DNA of 64,000 nucleotides from positions 62,001-126,000 of the forward strand of contig JAENWT010000008.1 in the NCBI GenBank assembly GCA_016650125.1, read 5' to 3'. The position numbers and the translations under genes were made by a program. The stretch is from Thermoleophilia bacterium (GTDB taxonomy: Bacteria; Actinomycetota; Thermoleophilia; Solirubrobacterales; 70-9). Below are positions 8,672 to 17,651 of the stretch, piece by piece (within the stretch, counting starts at the first letter, position 1; each line of letters starts with the position of its first letter). Under the pieces are notes generated by a model that was not told where the DNA came from, did no database searches, and saw nothing but the letters and a program-made list of their open reading frames with translations.

Positions 8672-8705
8672 GAGTTGGGCGTGGCGGGACGGAGAAAGAC
8701 GTACC

Positions 8706-8805
8706 GGCGGTGGAAACCGCCAAATCCCGACTAATCAGATGGACAGAGTCGGGAATCCGTGGATTGACCAATACCCGCAATCGCCCATTTCATGCGGTTT
8801 GCGGG
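8706..8805. promoter_or_regulatory. three further inverted repeats upstream of the Rrf2 gene
   Basis: GGCGGT-GGAA-ACCGCC lies at 8706-8721 (6-bp stem, 4-base loop). TCCCGACT (8725-8732) pairs with AGTCGGGA (8747-8754). CCCGCAA (8774-8780) pairs with TTGCGGG (8799-8805). They fill the region 50-150 bases before the Rrf2 start, where operators for autoregulation would be expected. Which of them, if any, is a binding site cannot be read from the sequence. Confidence 0.35.
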
Positions 8806-8858
8806 AGCTTTTCCCAAGTCTGACAGCTTCCGGGTTCCGGTGCTGATTTACTAACTGT

Positions 8859-9335
8859 GTGCGTGTTTCCGCAAAAACCGATTACGCAGTGAGGGCCGCG
8901 GCCGAACTGGCGGCGTCACCCGACGGGCCGACCAAAGGCGAGCGGCTGGCCGAAGCGCAGGACATCCCGCTCCAGTTTCTCGAGCACATCCTGCTCGACC
9001 TGAAGCACGCCGGGATAGTTCGCGCCCGCCGTGGTGCCAAGGGCGGCTACTGGCTGGCCAAGCCGGCCGAGGAAGTCTCGATCGCCGATGTGATCCGCGC
9101 GGTCGAAGGCCCGATCGCCCACGTCCAGTCGGCGCCGCCCGAGTCGATCCACTATCGCGGCAGTGCGGTTCAGCTCCAGACGGTCTGGATCGCGGTTCGG
9201 GCATCGCTCCGGTCCGTGCTCGAATCGGTCAGCCTGGCCGAGTTGGTCAGCGACGAACTCCCGGACCACGTCCAGGAGCTGGCCGACAGCAAAGACGCCT
9301 GGCTCCCGGCCGACGCCGCCTCGCGTCACAAGTAG
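8859..9335 (+). CDS. Rrf2-family transcriptional regulator without cysteines
   Basis: The 158-residue protein opens with MRVSAKTDYAVRAAAELA and continues with IPLQFLEHILLDLKHAGIVRARRGAKGGYWLA, spread over the winged helix-turn-helix typical of Rrf2 proteins. IscR and NsrR hold an iron-sulfur cluster through three cysteines around residues 90-110. This protein has no cysteine at all, so it belongs to the cluster-free type exemplified by CymR, a sulfur-metabolism repressor. Start is GTG. The nearby TSUP exporter makes a role in sulfur metabolism plausible, but this is inference. Confidence 0.85.
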   Translation: MRVSAKTDYAVRAAAELAASPDGPTKGERLAEAQDIPLQFLEHILLDLKHAGIVRARRGAKGGYWLAKPAEEVSIADVIRAVEGPIAHVQSAPPESIHYRGSAVQLQTVWIAVRASLRSVLESVSLAELVSDELPDHVQELADSKDAWLPADAASRHK

Positions 9336-9449
9336 CTAAAGCGCCGAGGTTTTCCCTCCGTTTCCGGACGGTTCACAGCGTCACTGGTCAAGCAGATACC
9401 CTTGCCGGAGGGAATCAGCAATCTTCGGCTTCAACCAAAGGTGAAATAC

Positions 9450-11042
9450 GTGTCAGGTGACAGTGCCACTTCGAAGGGTCTTACCCGCCGCGACGCTCTG
9501 AAGGCGGGTGCAGGCGTAGCGGGCGGCATCGCCCTCGCCGGCGGCCTGCTGGGGCAAGCCATGGATGCCGCGGCGGTGCCCGCAGTGATCGGGGACGGCC
9601 CGTACGGACCGCTCCAGGCTCCGGATGCCAACGGCGTCGCGCTGCCCAATGGATTCACTTCGAGGGTCGTGGCGCGTACCGGTGTACCCCTCGGTGCTTC
9701 GCTCACTCCCTTTCATCTCTTTCCCGACGGCATGGGCACCTTCAAGACCAGCGACGGCGGTTTCATCCTGACGTCGAACAGCGAAGTCCCAACGCTGGGT
9801 CCTCCGATCAACTCGAACGGCGGGGCCGGGGCGATCCGCTTCGACAAGGACTTCAACGTCACCGACTACTACCGGATCCTCAACGGCACCATGGTCAACT
9901 GCGCCGGCGGTGTTACCCCCTGGGATACCTGGCTCTCCTGTGAAGAGGTAGAAAACGGCAAAGTCTGGGAATGCGACCCCTACGGTGAAAAAGATGCCGT
10001 CGCTCGCTCGGCGATGGGAGTCTTCAAGCACGAAGCGGCAGCGGTCGACCCGGTCGGCAAGCAGGTCTATCTCACCGAGGACCTCGGCGACGGCTGTTTT
10101 TACCGCTTCACCCCTGACAGCTATCCGGACCTCTCGAGCGGCAAGCTCGATGTTGCCGCGGTCGCCGGAGACGGTCAGGTTGGCTGGCTGCCCGTTCCCG
10201 ATCCCCAGAATCTGGTGGGTGTGCCCACCCGGATGCAAGTCGTCCAGGCGAGCAAGTTCAAGCGTGGCGAGGGTTGTTGGTACGACGAAGGAATCATCTA
10301 TTTCGCGACGACACAGGACGACCGGGTCTATGCATACAACTGCGCGGACAAAGAACTCGAAGTCATCTATGACGGAGTCGCGCTCGGCCCCGACGCACCA
10401 CTTCATGACACTGACAACGTGACCGTGTCGCCCATCTCGGGCGACCTGTTCGTGGCAGAAGACGGGGATGACCTCCAGGTCTGCCTGATCAGCACCGAAG
10501 GGGAGGTTGCGCCCTTCGTCCAGCTGCCGGGAGTCGCCCACGAGAATTCGGAGCTGACCGGACCGGTCTTCGATCCGACCGGTAAGCGCTTCTACTTCAG
10601 CTCCCAGCGCGCAGCCCCGAGTGGCACCATCTTCGAGATCAGCGGACCCTTTCGGCGTACGCGGGCCAAACCGATTCCGCCGGACGAGGACAAGCCCAAG
10701 ATCAAGATCCGCACCCTCGGCAAGCCGAGCCTTCAAGGGCTGCTGAAGCACGGTCAGACGTTCAAGGTGAACGTCAAGGACGAGAGCCTCCCGGTGGATC
10801 TCGAAGTCAAGCTGATCACCAAAATCAAGCGCAAGTCCGGCAAGGGGTCACGTGAAGTCACGATCGGCAGACTCACGACCAGGGCCGGCAAGGCAGGGGA
10901 CAAGAAGATCCGCGTGAAGGTTGGCAAGCGGTACAAGGACCGCCTCCGCAAGCGTGATGTCGCCCAGGCCAGACTCGTGGTGGTAGCGACCGACACCGAA
11001 GGCAACCGCCGCAAAGCGTTCAAGCGGGTCCGGTTCAGCTGA
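9450..11042 (+). CDS. Tat-exported PhoX-like (DUF839) phosphatase-family protein
   Basis: The 530-residue protein has a twin-arginine signal, LTRRDALKAGAGVAGG, near residue 10. Its body resembles PhoX/DUF839 proteins, Ca-dependent beta-propeller phosphatases: PNGFTSRVVARTG, WDTWLSCEEVENG and GVFKHEAAAVDP are typical segments. The last 110 residues form a separate Lys/Arg-rich beta-type domain (KIKIRTLGKPSLQGLL onward) seen in secreted proteins of this lineage. I chose GTG 9450 because AAAGGTGA sits just upstream; an open frame from TTG 9402 would put an atypical segment before the Tat motif. Phosphatase activity is family-based. Confidence 0.75.
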   Translation: MSGDSATSKGLTRRDALKAGAGVAGGIALAGGLLGQAMDAAAVPAVIGDGPYGPLQAPDANGVALPNGFTSRVVARTGVPLGASLTPFHLFPDGMGTFKTSDGGFILTSNSEVPTLGPPINSNGGAGAIRFDKDFNVTDYYRILNGTMVNCAGGVTPWDTWLSCEEVENGKVWECDPYGEKDAVARSAMGVFKHEAAAVDPVGKQVYLTEDLGDGCFYRFTPDSYPDLSSGKLDVAAVAGDGQVGWLPVPDPQNLVGVPTRMQVVQASKFKRGEGCWYDEGIIYFATTQDDRVYAYNCADKELEVIYDGVALGPDAPLHDTDNVTVSPISGDLFVAEDGDDLQVCLISTEGEVAPFVQLPGVAHENSELTGPVFDPTGKRFYFSSQRAAPSGTIFEISGPFRRTRAKPIPPDEDKPKIKIRTLGKPSLQGLLKHGQTFKVNVKDESLPVDLEVKLITKIKRKSGKGSREVTIGRLTTRAGKAGDKKIRVKVGKRYKDRLRKRDVAQARLVVVATDTEGNRRKAFKRVRFS

Positions 11043-11905
11043 GCCGGCCGTCCCGGTTCCTGACCGTTGCGGCGATCGCCGCGGCGTTGACTCTGGCCGG
11101 ATGCGGCGGTAGCGGTTACAACAGCGATTCTCCGCAGCCGGATCAGGGTTCGGCGAACAGCGGCCAGGCCAAGGCGGGCAAGACTGAGGCCAAGGCCCGG
11201 GCGGCGGCCAGAGCCAGGGCCAGATACCGGGCGCGCCAGAAGGCTCACGTTAAGCGGGCCAGAAAGCGCAAGGCCAAAAAGGTGAATCGCCTGGCGGCCA
11301 GACCGACCGGCGATGTCGATTGCGGCGCCTTTTCGAATCAGGCCCAGGCCCAGCGGCGCCTCACCCGGGGCGACCCCTACGGTCTCGACGGAGATGGCGA
11401 CGGTCTGGCCTGCACGTCACTGCCATGTCCCTGTTCGAAGGCCAAGCCGAAGAAGGGCAGCGGCCCGGTACCGGCAGGCCTGCCGGGGGTCAAGGCCTTC
11501 CGCGCCGAAGTCGAATCGGTGACCGACGGCGACACGCTCGACCTGATCACCGCCTCCGGCCGCGAGGTGACGATTCGCCTGATCGGCATCGACACACCCG
11601 AGGTCTATGGAGGGGTCGAGTGCGGTGGCCGCGCCGCTTCGGCAGCCATGACCCTGATTGCGACCGGTTCGGTGACGGTCCGGACCGATCCAACCCAGGA
11701 CCGAATCGACCGCTACGGCCGCCTCCTCGCCTACGTCAACAAAGGAGACCTCGACCTGGGCCGGGCAATGGTCGCCCACGGCTACGCCTCCGCCTACATC
11801 TACGCCGATGTATTCCTCAGGTACCCGGCCTACCACCGCTCAGAGCAAGCAGCAAAGTCAACGGACCGAGGAAGCTGGGACCACTGCGACCTGTCACCCG
11901 GCTGA
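11039..11905 (+). CDS. lipoprotein with Excalibur and staphylococcal-nuclease domains
   Basis: The protein has a lipoprotein signal (ALTLAGCGG) and an Ala/Lys/Arg-rich linker (residues about 40-85). An Excalibur-type motif, YGLDGDGDGLACTSLPC, follows near residue 115. A thermonuclease domain then spans about residues 155-285: VESVTDGDTLDL, RLIGIDTPEV and DRIDRYGRLLAYV carry the usual Asp, Arg and Glu-region residues. The signal peptide reads in frame from a CTG at 11039 that overlaps the previous stop; no ATG, GTG or TTG lies before the hydrophobic core. It is probably a surface-anchored Ca-dependent nuclease. The start is uncertain. Confidence 0.75.
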   Translation: MSRPSRFLTVAAIAAALTLAGCGGSGYNSDSPQPDQGSANSGQAKAGKTEAKARAAARARARYRARQKAHVKRARKRKAKKVNRLAARPTGDVDCGAFSNQAQAQRRLTRGDPYGLDGDGDGLACTSLPCPCSKAKPKKGSGPVPAGLPGVKAFRAEVESVTDGDTLDLITASGREVTIRLIGIDTPEVYGGVECGGRAASAAMTLIATGSVTVRTDPTQDRIDRYGRLLAYVNKGDLDLGRAMVAHGYASAYIYADVFLRYPAYHRSEQAAKSTDRGSWDHCDLSPG

Positions 11906-11957
11906 GCCCCTTGTGAGCTGGATGGGACCACGCGCCGTTCTTGAGGAACAGGGGCTC
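11904..11957. terminator. possible bidirectional terminator between convergent genes
   Basis: GAGCCCC (11904-11910) and GGGGCTC (11951-11957) are inverted arms around a 40-base loop that itself contains GTTC/GAAC. The site lies between the convergent nuclease and DUF167 genes. There is no clear T-tract, so the call is weak. Confidence 0.25.
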
Positions 11958-11977
11958 TCGACAAGTTGCTCGCGGCG

Positions 11978-12238
11978 TCAGGAAGTAAGTTCTCGGGTTG
12001 CGCGAGATGCGCCGAACTCGTTGACCTCGAGCAGTTTGTCTCGGCTCGTTTCCCCCTGAACGATCTTCACCTTTGATTTGGCGACGCCAAGCTTCTTCGC
12101 CACCAATTTGACCAGAGCGGCGTTGGCTTTGCCATCTACCGGGGGAGCGGTTACTCGGACCACTATCGCTCCGCCTCGTTCTCCGACTATTTCGTTTGAG
12201 GATGCGCGTGGCTGGAGGCGGACCTTTATTCGGCCCAT
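11978..12238 (-). CDS. DUF167 (YggU) family protein
   Basis: This 86-residue protein matches the small DUF167 family. Typical segments are KVRLQPRASSNEIVGE at the N-terminus, VRVTAPPVDGKANAALVKLV in the middle and VKIVQGETSRDK near the end. The family is widespread in bacteria and eukaryotes with no settled biochemical role. Its ATG begins one base after the stop of the CoxE-like gene, so it is the last gene of the MoxR-CoxE operon. Confidence 0.85.
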   Translation of the reverse strand: MGRIKVRLQPRASSNEIVGERGGAIVVRVTAPPVDGKANAALVKLVAKKLGVAKSKVKIVQGETSRDKLLEVNEFGASRATRELTS

Positions 12239-12239
12239 C

Positions 12240-13693
12240 TCAGTAGCGGTGGCCGGACTTTCTTGCCCTTGGCTTCTCGAGTGAGGGCCGGCCGGCGGCG
12301 ACTATGTCTACGAACGTTTCGAGATGCTCCGTTTGCCAGCACTCGAAGGCTCCGTCGCAGAAGGGGATGTAGGCGTTCATCACCGAATCGCCGTAGTTCC
12401 AGTAGAGCTCCGGTTCGGGGTTGAGCCAGAAGGTCCGGTTGGCGCGAGCGGCGACCTTGGCGAACAAATCTTCTGCCGGCGGGCGGCCGTTGGTCCGGGC
12501 GTCGCCGAGGACGATCACCGTCGAGCGGGGGCCGAGGTCGGCGGATACGTCTTCGAGAAACTCGCGCCAGACGCGGCCGTAGTCGGTGTAGCCGGAGACG
12601 TCGGCGACGCCGCCCTCGGAAGTGATGCGCTCCGACATCTTGCGGAAGTCCCTTTCTTCCTCGAAGACTTGCGTCACCTCGGAGATGCGCTCGATGAAGA
12701 CGAAGCTGCGCAGCTTGCGGAACGAGTCGTGGAGGGCGTGGAGGACCGAGAGGAAAAAGGTCGCGGCCGAGCTGACCGACGTTGAAACGTCGCAGAGGAC
12801 GTAGATCTCCGGCTTGCGCGGACGCCTGGGCCTGTAGGCCAGGTTGAGCGGCACCCCGCCCGTCTCCAGCGAGGCGCGCATCGTTCGTCGCACGTCCACG
12901 GTACGGCCGCGCTTGGCCCCGCGCGGATCATGGCCCAGCGTCGCCAGGCGCCGTTTCATCTGTGCCACCGCTTTGTGGACCGCGGCGAGGTCCTGGGCTC
13001 CGCGCATCGGCAGGGACCGGTTCAGCTCGGAAAGTGGCCGGGAAGGCGGCAGGTTGCCCTGGCGCTCGATCTGCCCGCGCTGGAGCTCGCGCCTTAGCTG
13101 CCGCTCGAAGCGGGCCAGCTGGTCGCGGTCGATCGCCCGTTTGCCATCACCTTCACCGTCGCCATCGGAACGGGTCAGGCCGAGGCCGCGCCGGATCCGC
13201 TGGAGGTCGACTCCGACCACCCCGGAGCTCTCGCCCTGCTGGCCGAAGGCCTCGATCGCCAGACGGGCGAGGTCGTTCATCGCCGATTCGTCACCGGCTG
13301 CGATCGCCTCCCGCACGGCTTCACCGAGGGCGTCGGTGTCGATCTGCTCCTGGCCGCCTTTCTCGTCTCGCGCACGCCGGGCCGACTCGGCCTGCTCGGA
13401 ATACTCGAGCGCGGCATTCTCGGTCGCGCGGAAGAAATGGCGTTCGAAGACCAGTTCGAAGATCTCGCGGTCCTTCGGGGACTTGGCGACGGTGGCCGCC
13501 AGCGACTCCTTGAAGTCCACCTGGGCGTGCCAGGGCACGATCTCCAGGGCGTGGAAGGCGTCCTGGATCTCGGAGGTGCCGATCGCGACCCCTTCGGACC
13601 GCAGGTCTTCGCAGAACGCCAGGACCTGCTCGGTCATCCCCGACGGTCCGGGCCGGCCGGGCGGGTCGGGCGGCGTACTGGCGACCGCCGCCA

Positions 13694-13697
<4 letters not shown>
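12240..13697 (-). CDS. CoxE-like von Willebrand factor A domain protein
   Basis: The 485-residue protein has a charged helical N-terminal half and a VWA domain from about residue 290. IYVLCDVSTSVSSAATFF contains the MIDAS motif DxSxS. Later segments such as VIVLGDARTNGR and TFWLNPEPELYWNYGD are typical of CoxE-type VWA proteins. Such proteins work with a MoxR AAA ATPase as a metal-dependent chaperone or insertase, as in carbon monoxide dehydrogenase maturation. Its ATG overlaps the stop of the MoxR gene by four bases. No CO dehydrogenase structural genes are in the window, so the client is unknown. Confidence 0.87.
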
Positions 13698-14629
<932 letters not shown>

Positions 14630-14667
14630 GCTGCGAAGGATAGGGGTAGCGCGGCTATCCTCACTTC

Positions 14668-15429
14668 ATGGACCGCCTCGGCGAAGTTGACCTCACTCTG
14701 GACTTCCAGCGCAAGAAGGGCGAGAAGCGCCTCGCTGCGGCCCAGGAGCGACTCGCCGCACTGCGACTCACCCTGGGTGGCCAGATCGGCTCGGGCAAGA
14801 TCGGGCCACCGGTTTGCGTCGTGATTGAGGGCTGGGACGCGGCCGGCAAGGGCGGTACGATCAAGCGGCTGACCTACCCGTTGGACCCGCGCCACGCGCG
14901 TGTCGTGCAGTTCGCCGCTCCGACTCCCGACGAGAAGCGGCACCACTTCCTCGGGCGGTTCTGGCCGTCGCTTCCGGGCTGGGGCGGCATGGCCGTCTTC
15001 GACCGCAGCTGGTACGGGCGGGTCCTGGTCGAGCGGGTCGAGGGATACGCGACGAAGAAGGAATGGAAACGCTCCTACAGGGAGATCCGGAACTTTGAGC
15101 AGGGCATCACCGATGAAGGCACGATCCTGATCAAGCTCTGGCTCCACATGTCGGAGGAGGAGCAGCTCAGGCGGTTCGAGGCCCGCGCCGAGGATCCGCT
15201 GAAGACCTGGAAGCTGACTGAGGACGACTGGCGTAACCGCGAGAAGCGTCCGGACTACATCGAAGCGATCGAAGACATGTTCGACAAGACCGACACCGAA
15301 GCGGCCGCCTGGCACGTCATCCCGTCGGAATCGAAGCGTTACTCCCGGGTCGCGGTGATCGAGACCGTGAACGCCGAGATCGAGGCCGGTCTCAAGCGCT
15401 GGGGATTCAAGCTGCCGTCACTCGATTGA
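14668..15429 (+). CDS. ppk2: polyphosphate kinase 2 family protein
   Basis: The 253-residue protein is a single-domain PPK2. Walker A is VVIEGWDAAGKGGTIKR near residue 52 and Walker B is MAVFDRSWYGRVLVERVEG near 115. The lid module RFEARAEDPLKTWKLTEDDW lies near 170. PPK2 enzymes transfer phosphate between polyphosphate and nucleotides, mainly making ATP or GTP from polyphosphate. Its 3' end overlaps the convergent gene on the minus strand by 12 bases. Nucleotide preference (class I to III) cannot be assigned by eye. Confidence 0.88.
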   Translation: MDRLGEVDLTLDFQRKKGEKRLAAAQERLAALRLTLGGQIGSGKIGPPVCVVIEGWDAAGKGGTIKRLTYPLDPRHARVVQFAAPTPDEKRHHFLGRFWPSLPGWGGMAVFDRSWYGRVLVERVEGYATKKEWKRSYREIRNFEQGITDEGTILIKLWLHMSEEEQLRRFEARAEDPLKTWKLTEDDWRNREKRPDYIEAIEDMFDKTDTEAAAWHVIPSESKRYSRVAVIETVNAEIEAGLKRWGFKLPSLD

Positions 15430-15828
15430 GATATCGGTGACTTTCGGCTCGTCGGGCTCCGGGTGGGGGCTGTCGCCGTTCGTCTCGGCTTTGCCCCGGG
15501 CGAAAGGATCCTCGCCGGTGCGTTCGGCGTAAGTCGCCGCGAACGCCTTGAGGATCGTGATCGCCTCGTTCTGGATCGAGTGGATCTGCTGCATGATCTC
15601 CGGCGATGCCGTCGCCTTCAGCAGTTCGGCCGAGCGGCAGATCGGGCACCACTCGAGGCATTCGTGCTTGCTTTCGGCCTGCTCATCCTTGTCCCGGGGG
15701 GCGGCCTGAGGCTCGTCATCGGCCGAGCTGCGCCCGCCCCGGGCTTCGGAGAACTGGCCCCAGAACCTCTCGGCGCCGGGCGGCAGGCCCGGGTCAGAGC
15801 CATTTTCAGATTTGTGTTGCGGGCACAT
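15418..15828 (-). CDS. small acidic protein with a CxxxCxxC motif, downstream of ArsA
   Basis: I do not recognise this 136-residue protein. It is rich in Glu, Asp, Pro and Ser, with a central motif HECLEWCPICRSAELL (residues about 55-70) that could bind a metal. A helix follows with the sequence IQNEAITILKAFAATYAERT. The cysteine-motif-plus-helix layout resembles small accessory proteins found beside ArsA/Get3-like ATPases in actinobacteria. Its start overlaps the ArsA 3' end by 23 bases, so it is likely coupled to ArsA. Its own 3' end overlaps the PPK2 gene. Confidence 0.6.
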   Translation of the reverse strand: MCPQHKSENGSDPGLPPGAERFWGQFSEARGGRSSADDEPQAAPRDKDEQAESKHECLEWCPICRSAELLKATASPEIMQQIHSIQNEAITILKAFAATYAERTGEDPFARGKAETNGDSPHPEPDEPKVTDISIE

Positions 15829-16990
15829 CGTCGTACGTGATCTCCAAAGTTCCGTCTTCGAAAGCTGCGCGGGAGGGCTCGCGCTGGGCGAGGCCTGAAG
15901 GCAGCATGATAGTGCGCCTGATTTCTCCTACTGTGACAAGCAACTCATCCCCGACTTGTTTGAGTTCGATGTCTTGCTTCTCGACGAAGGGCGCGTTGAT
16001 GCGGATCACGGTCGATTCGGGGGTGCTGGTGAGCTCGCGGGCCAGTCCCGGATGGAAGATCTCGGCCGGATTGCGATCACCGAAGAGCTCGTCGCTGAGC
16101 CGGTCGTGCATCTCCTGACCGATCACCTCTTCCTCGAAAAACCTCGCTTTCAGGATCGGCACCGGGTCGAAACCCTCGGTCACCGCCTGGAGCTGTTCGG
16201 CCTGGCGATCCTTCCAGCCGCTGAAGTAGGTGCCGTCGACTTCGTCGGGAAAGATGCGATTGACCACGACGGCATCGGTCTGGTAGCCGTAGAGGCAGAG
16301 GTAGGTGAAGGTGCGGCGGGCCTCGTTGATCACCATGCGGTCGGGGTTCATGACCAGCCGGATCGAGCAGTGTTCGTGGTCGCGGAGGATCACGTCCATC
16401 TCGACCAGGTTCCTGATCAGCCGGTCGACCTCTTCCATCATCTCCGGGTCGGGCAGCGGCATGTCGAGGGCCCGGGCCAGGGGAGCGGCGGCGCCGAGCA
16501 GCCCGCGGTTCCACGGGAAGGCCTTCTTGACCCACCATTCGGCGACCTCGGGAAAGCCGAGCAGCCGCAGCGTTTCTCCGCTGGGCGCGCAGTCGACGAT
16601 CACCACGTCGAATTCGTCCTCGTCCCAGTGGCGCTTGATCTGGAGCAGCGAGAAGAGCTCGTCCATGCCGGGCGGCACGGTCAGTTCTTCCGCCCTGATC
16701 CGGTCCACGCCCTGATTCTGCAGCAGTCCGGTCAGCCAGGTGGAGACCTGGTCCCAGTTGCGGCGCATTTCGGCCGCGGCCAGCACTTCCTGGCCCCAGA
16801 GCATCGGGGTGATCTCACTCGGCTCGGAGCCGAGCTCGTGTCCGAGCGAATCGGAGAGGCTGTGAGCCGGGTCGGTCGACATGACCACCGTGCGCAGGCC
16901 CTGTTCGGCGCAGCGGCGGGCTGTCGCGGCGGCGACGCTGGTCTTTCCGACACCGCCTTTGCCTGTGTAAAGGATCGTGCGAGGTGGCAT
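15806..16990 (-). CDS. ArsA/GET3-like ATPase with C-terminal HSP20-like domain
   Basis: The 394-residue protein has the deviant P-loop YTGKGGVGKTS near residue 8. The switch regions are MSTDPAHSLSDSL near 36 and VIVDCAPSGETLRLL near 130. The last 75 residues (VIRINAPFVEKQDIELKQ onward) look like the small all-beta HSP20-like domain attached to many bacterial ArsA homologues. There is no companion ArsB. This type is therefore better read as a Get3-like targeting or chaperone ATPase than as an arsenite pump. I start at MPPRTILYTGKGG; the longer open frame upstream has no matching sequence. Confidence 0.85.
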   Translation of the reverse strand: MPPRTILYTGKGGVGKTSVAAATARRCAEQGLRTVVMSTDPAHSLSDSLGHELGSEPSEITPMLWGQEVLAAAEMRRNWDQVSTWLTGLLQNQGVDRIRAEELTVPPGMDELFSLLQIKRHWDEDEFDVVIVDCAPSGETLRLLGFPEVAEWWVKKAFPWNRGLLGAAAPLARALDMPLPDPEMMEEVDRLIRNLVEMDVILRDHEHCSIRLVMNPDRMVINEARRTFTYLCLYGYQTDAVVVNRIFPDEVDGTYFSGWKDRQAEQLQAVTEGFDPVPILKARFFEEEVIGQEMHDRLSDELFGDRNPAEIFHPGLARELTSTPESTVIRINAPFVEKQDIELKQVGDELLVTVGEIRRTIMLPSGLAQREPSRAAFEDGTLEITYDDVPATQI

Positions 16991-17021
16991 GGGACCTTCG
17001 AGCGTATAGGCTTGCCCGCCC

Positions 17022-17651
17022 TTGGAACGGCCAACCCTCAGCCATCTGACCGTCCTCCTGGCCGCCGGCGCGCTCTTCGCGGCCGGCTGTGGCGACGAGG
17101 AGCCGCCGGCCGACCCCCAGCAAGTCATCGAGACGGCTTTCCCCGATGAGGGCATCGCTGCCGGAGCCACGGTTTCGGCGACGGTCGAAGTCGCCTCGAT
17201 CGGTTACGAAGACCGCGTCCTCGAAAGCCGGACGCTGACGGTCGATCCGGAGACCTACGCCGAGGTCAGGGAGGCGATCACCGGGGCCGGTGGACGAGGT
17301 GAGGGCCTCTTCGGGCTCGCCGAAGGGATCGAGACGGTGGGCACCGAGGACCTCGACGGGACCGAAGTCGACCACGTGACCGGCGACTTCGACGTGAAGA
17401 AGCTGGTTGACCAGCTCGAGTCCGCTTCACAGGAAGTCGGTGCCGCCGCATCGCTTCCGGGAGTGGACGAGCTGGACGAGCTGCGCGACAAGCTGGTCGC
17501 GGCGCAGTTCGACCTTTACGCGCAGAGCGGGGACGGGGCTTTCGAGCAGCTCGACCTGACACTTTCGATCGATGATCGGGAGAATGCGTCCCCACCAACC
17601 AGGATTCGGTTCAGCTTGACCGAGTCCGACCCCGAACAGGCACAGAACTAA
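17022..17651 (+). CDS. lipoprotein with LppX/LprG-like fold
   Basis: The 209-residue protein starts with TTG and has a signal peptide with lipobox FAAGCG at about residue 23. The mature part alternates strands and helices (TVDPETYAEVREAITGAG; GTEVDHVTGDFDVKKLVDQL) in the manner of LppX/LprAFG lipoproteins. These bind or carry lipids at the actinobacterial cell surface. The assignment is by pattern only. It diverges from ArsA with a 31-base gap, and the exchanger gene follows directly after its stop. Confidence 0.6.
   Translation: MERPTLSHLTVLLAAGALFAAGCGDEEPPADPQQVIETAFPDEGIAAGATVSATVEVASIGYEDRVLESRTLTVDPETYAEVREAITGAGGRGEGLFGLAEGIETVGTEDLDGTEVDHVTGDFDVKKLVDQLESASQEVGAAASLPGVDELDELRDKLVAAQFDLYAQSGDGAFEQLDLTLSIDDRENASPPTRIRFSLTESDPEQAQN

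Noticed and set aside
15806-16990. Arsenite-resistance operon
   Set aside because: ArsA here has an HSP20-like end and no ArsB, ArsR or ArsC nearby; a Get3-like role fits better.
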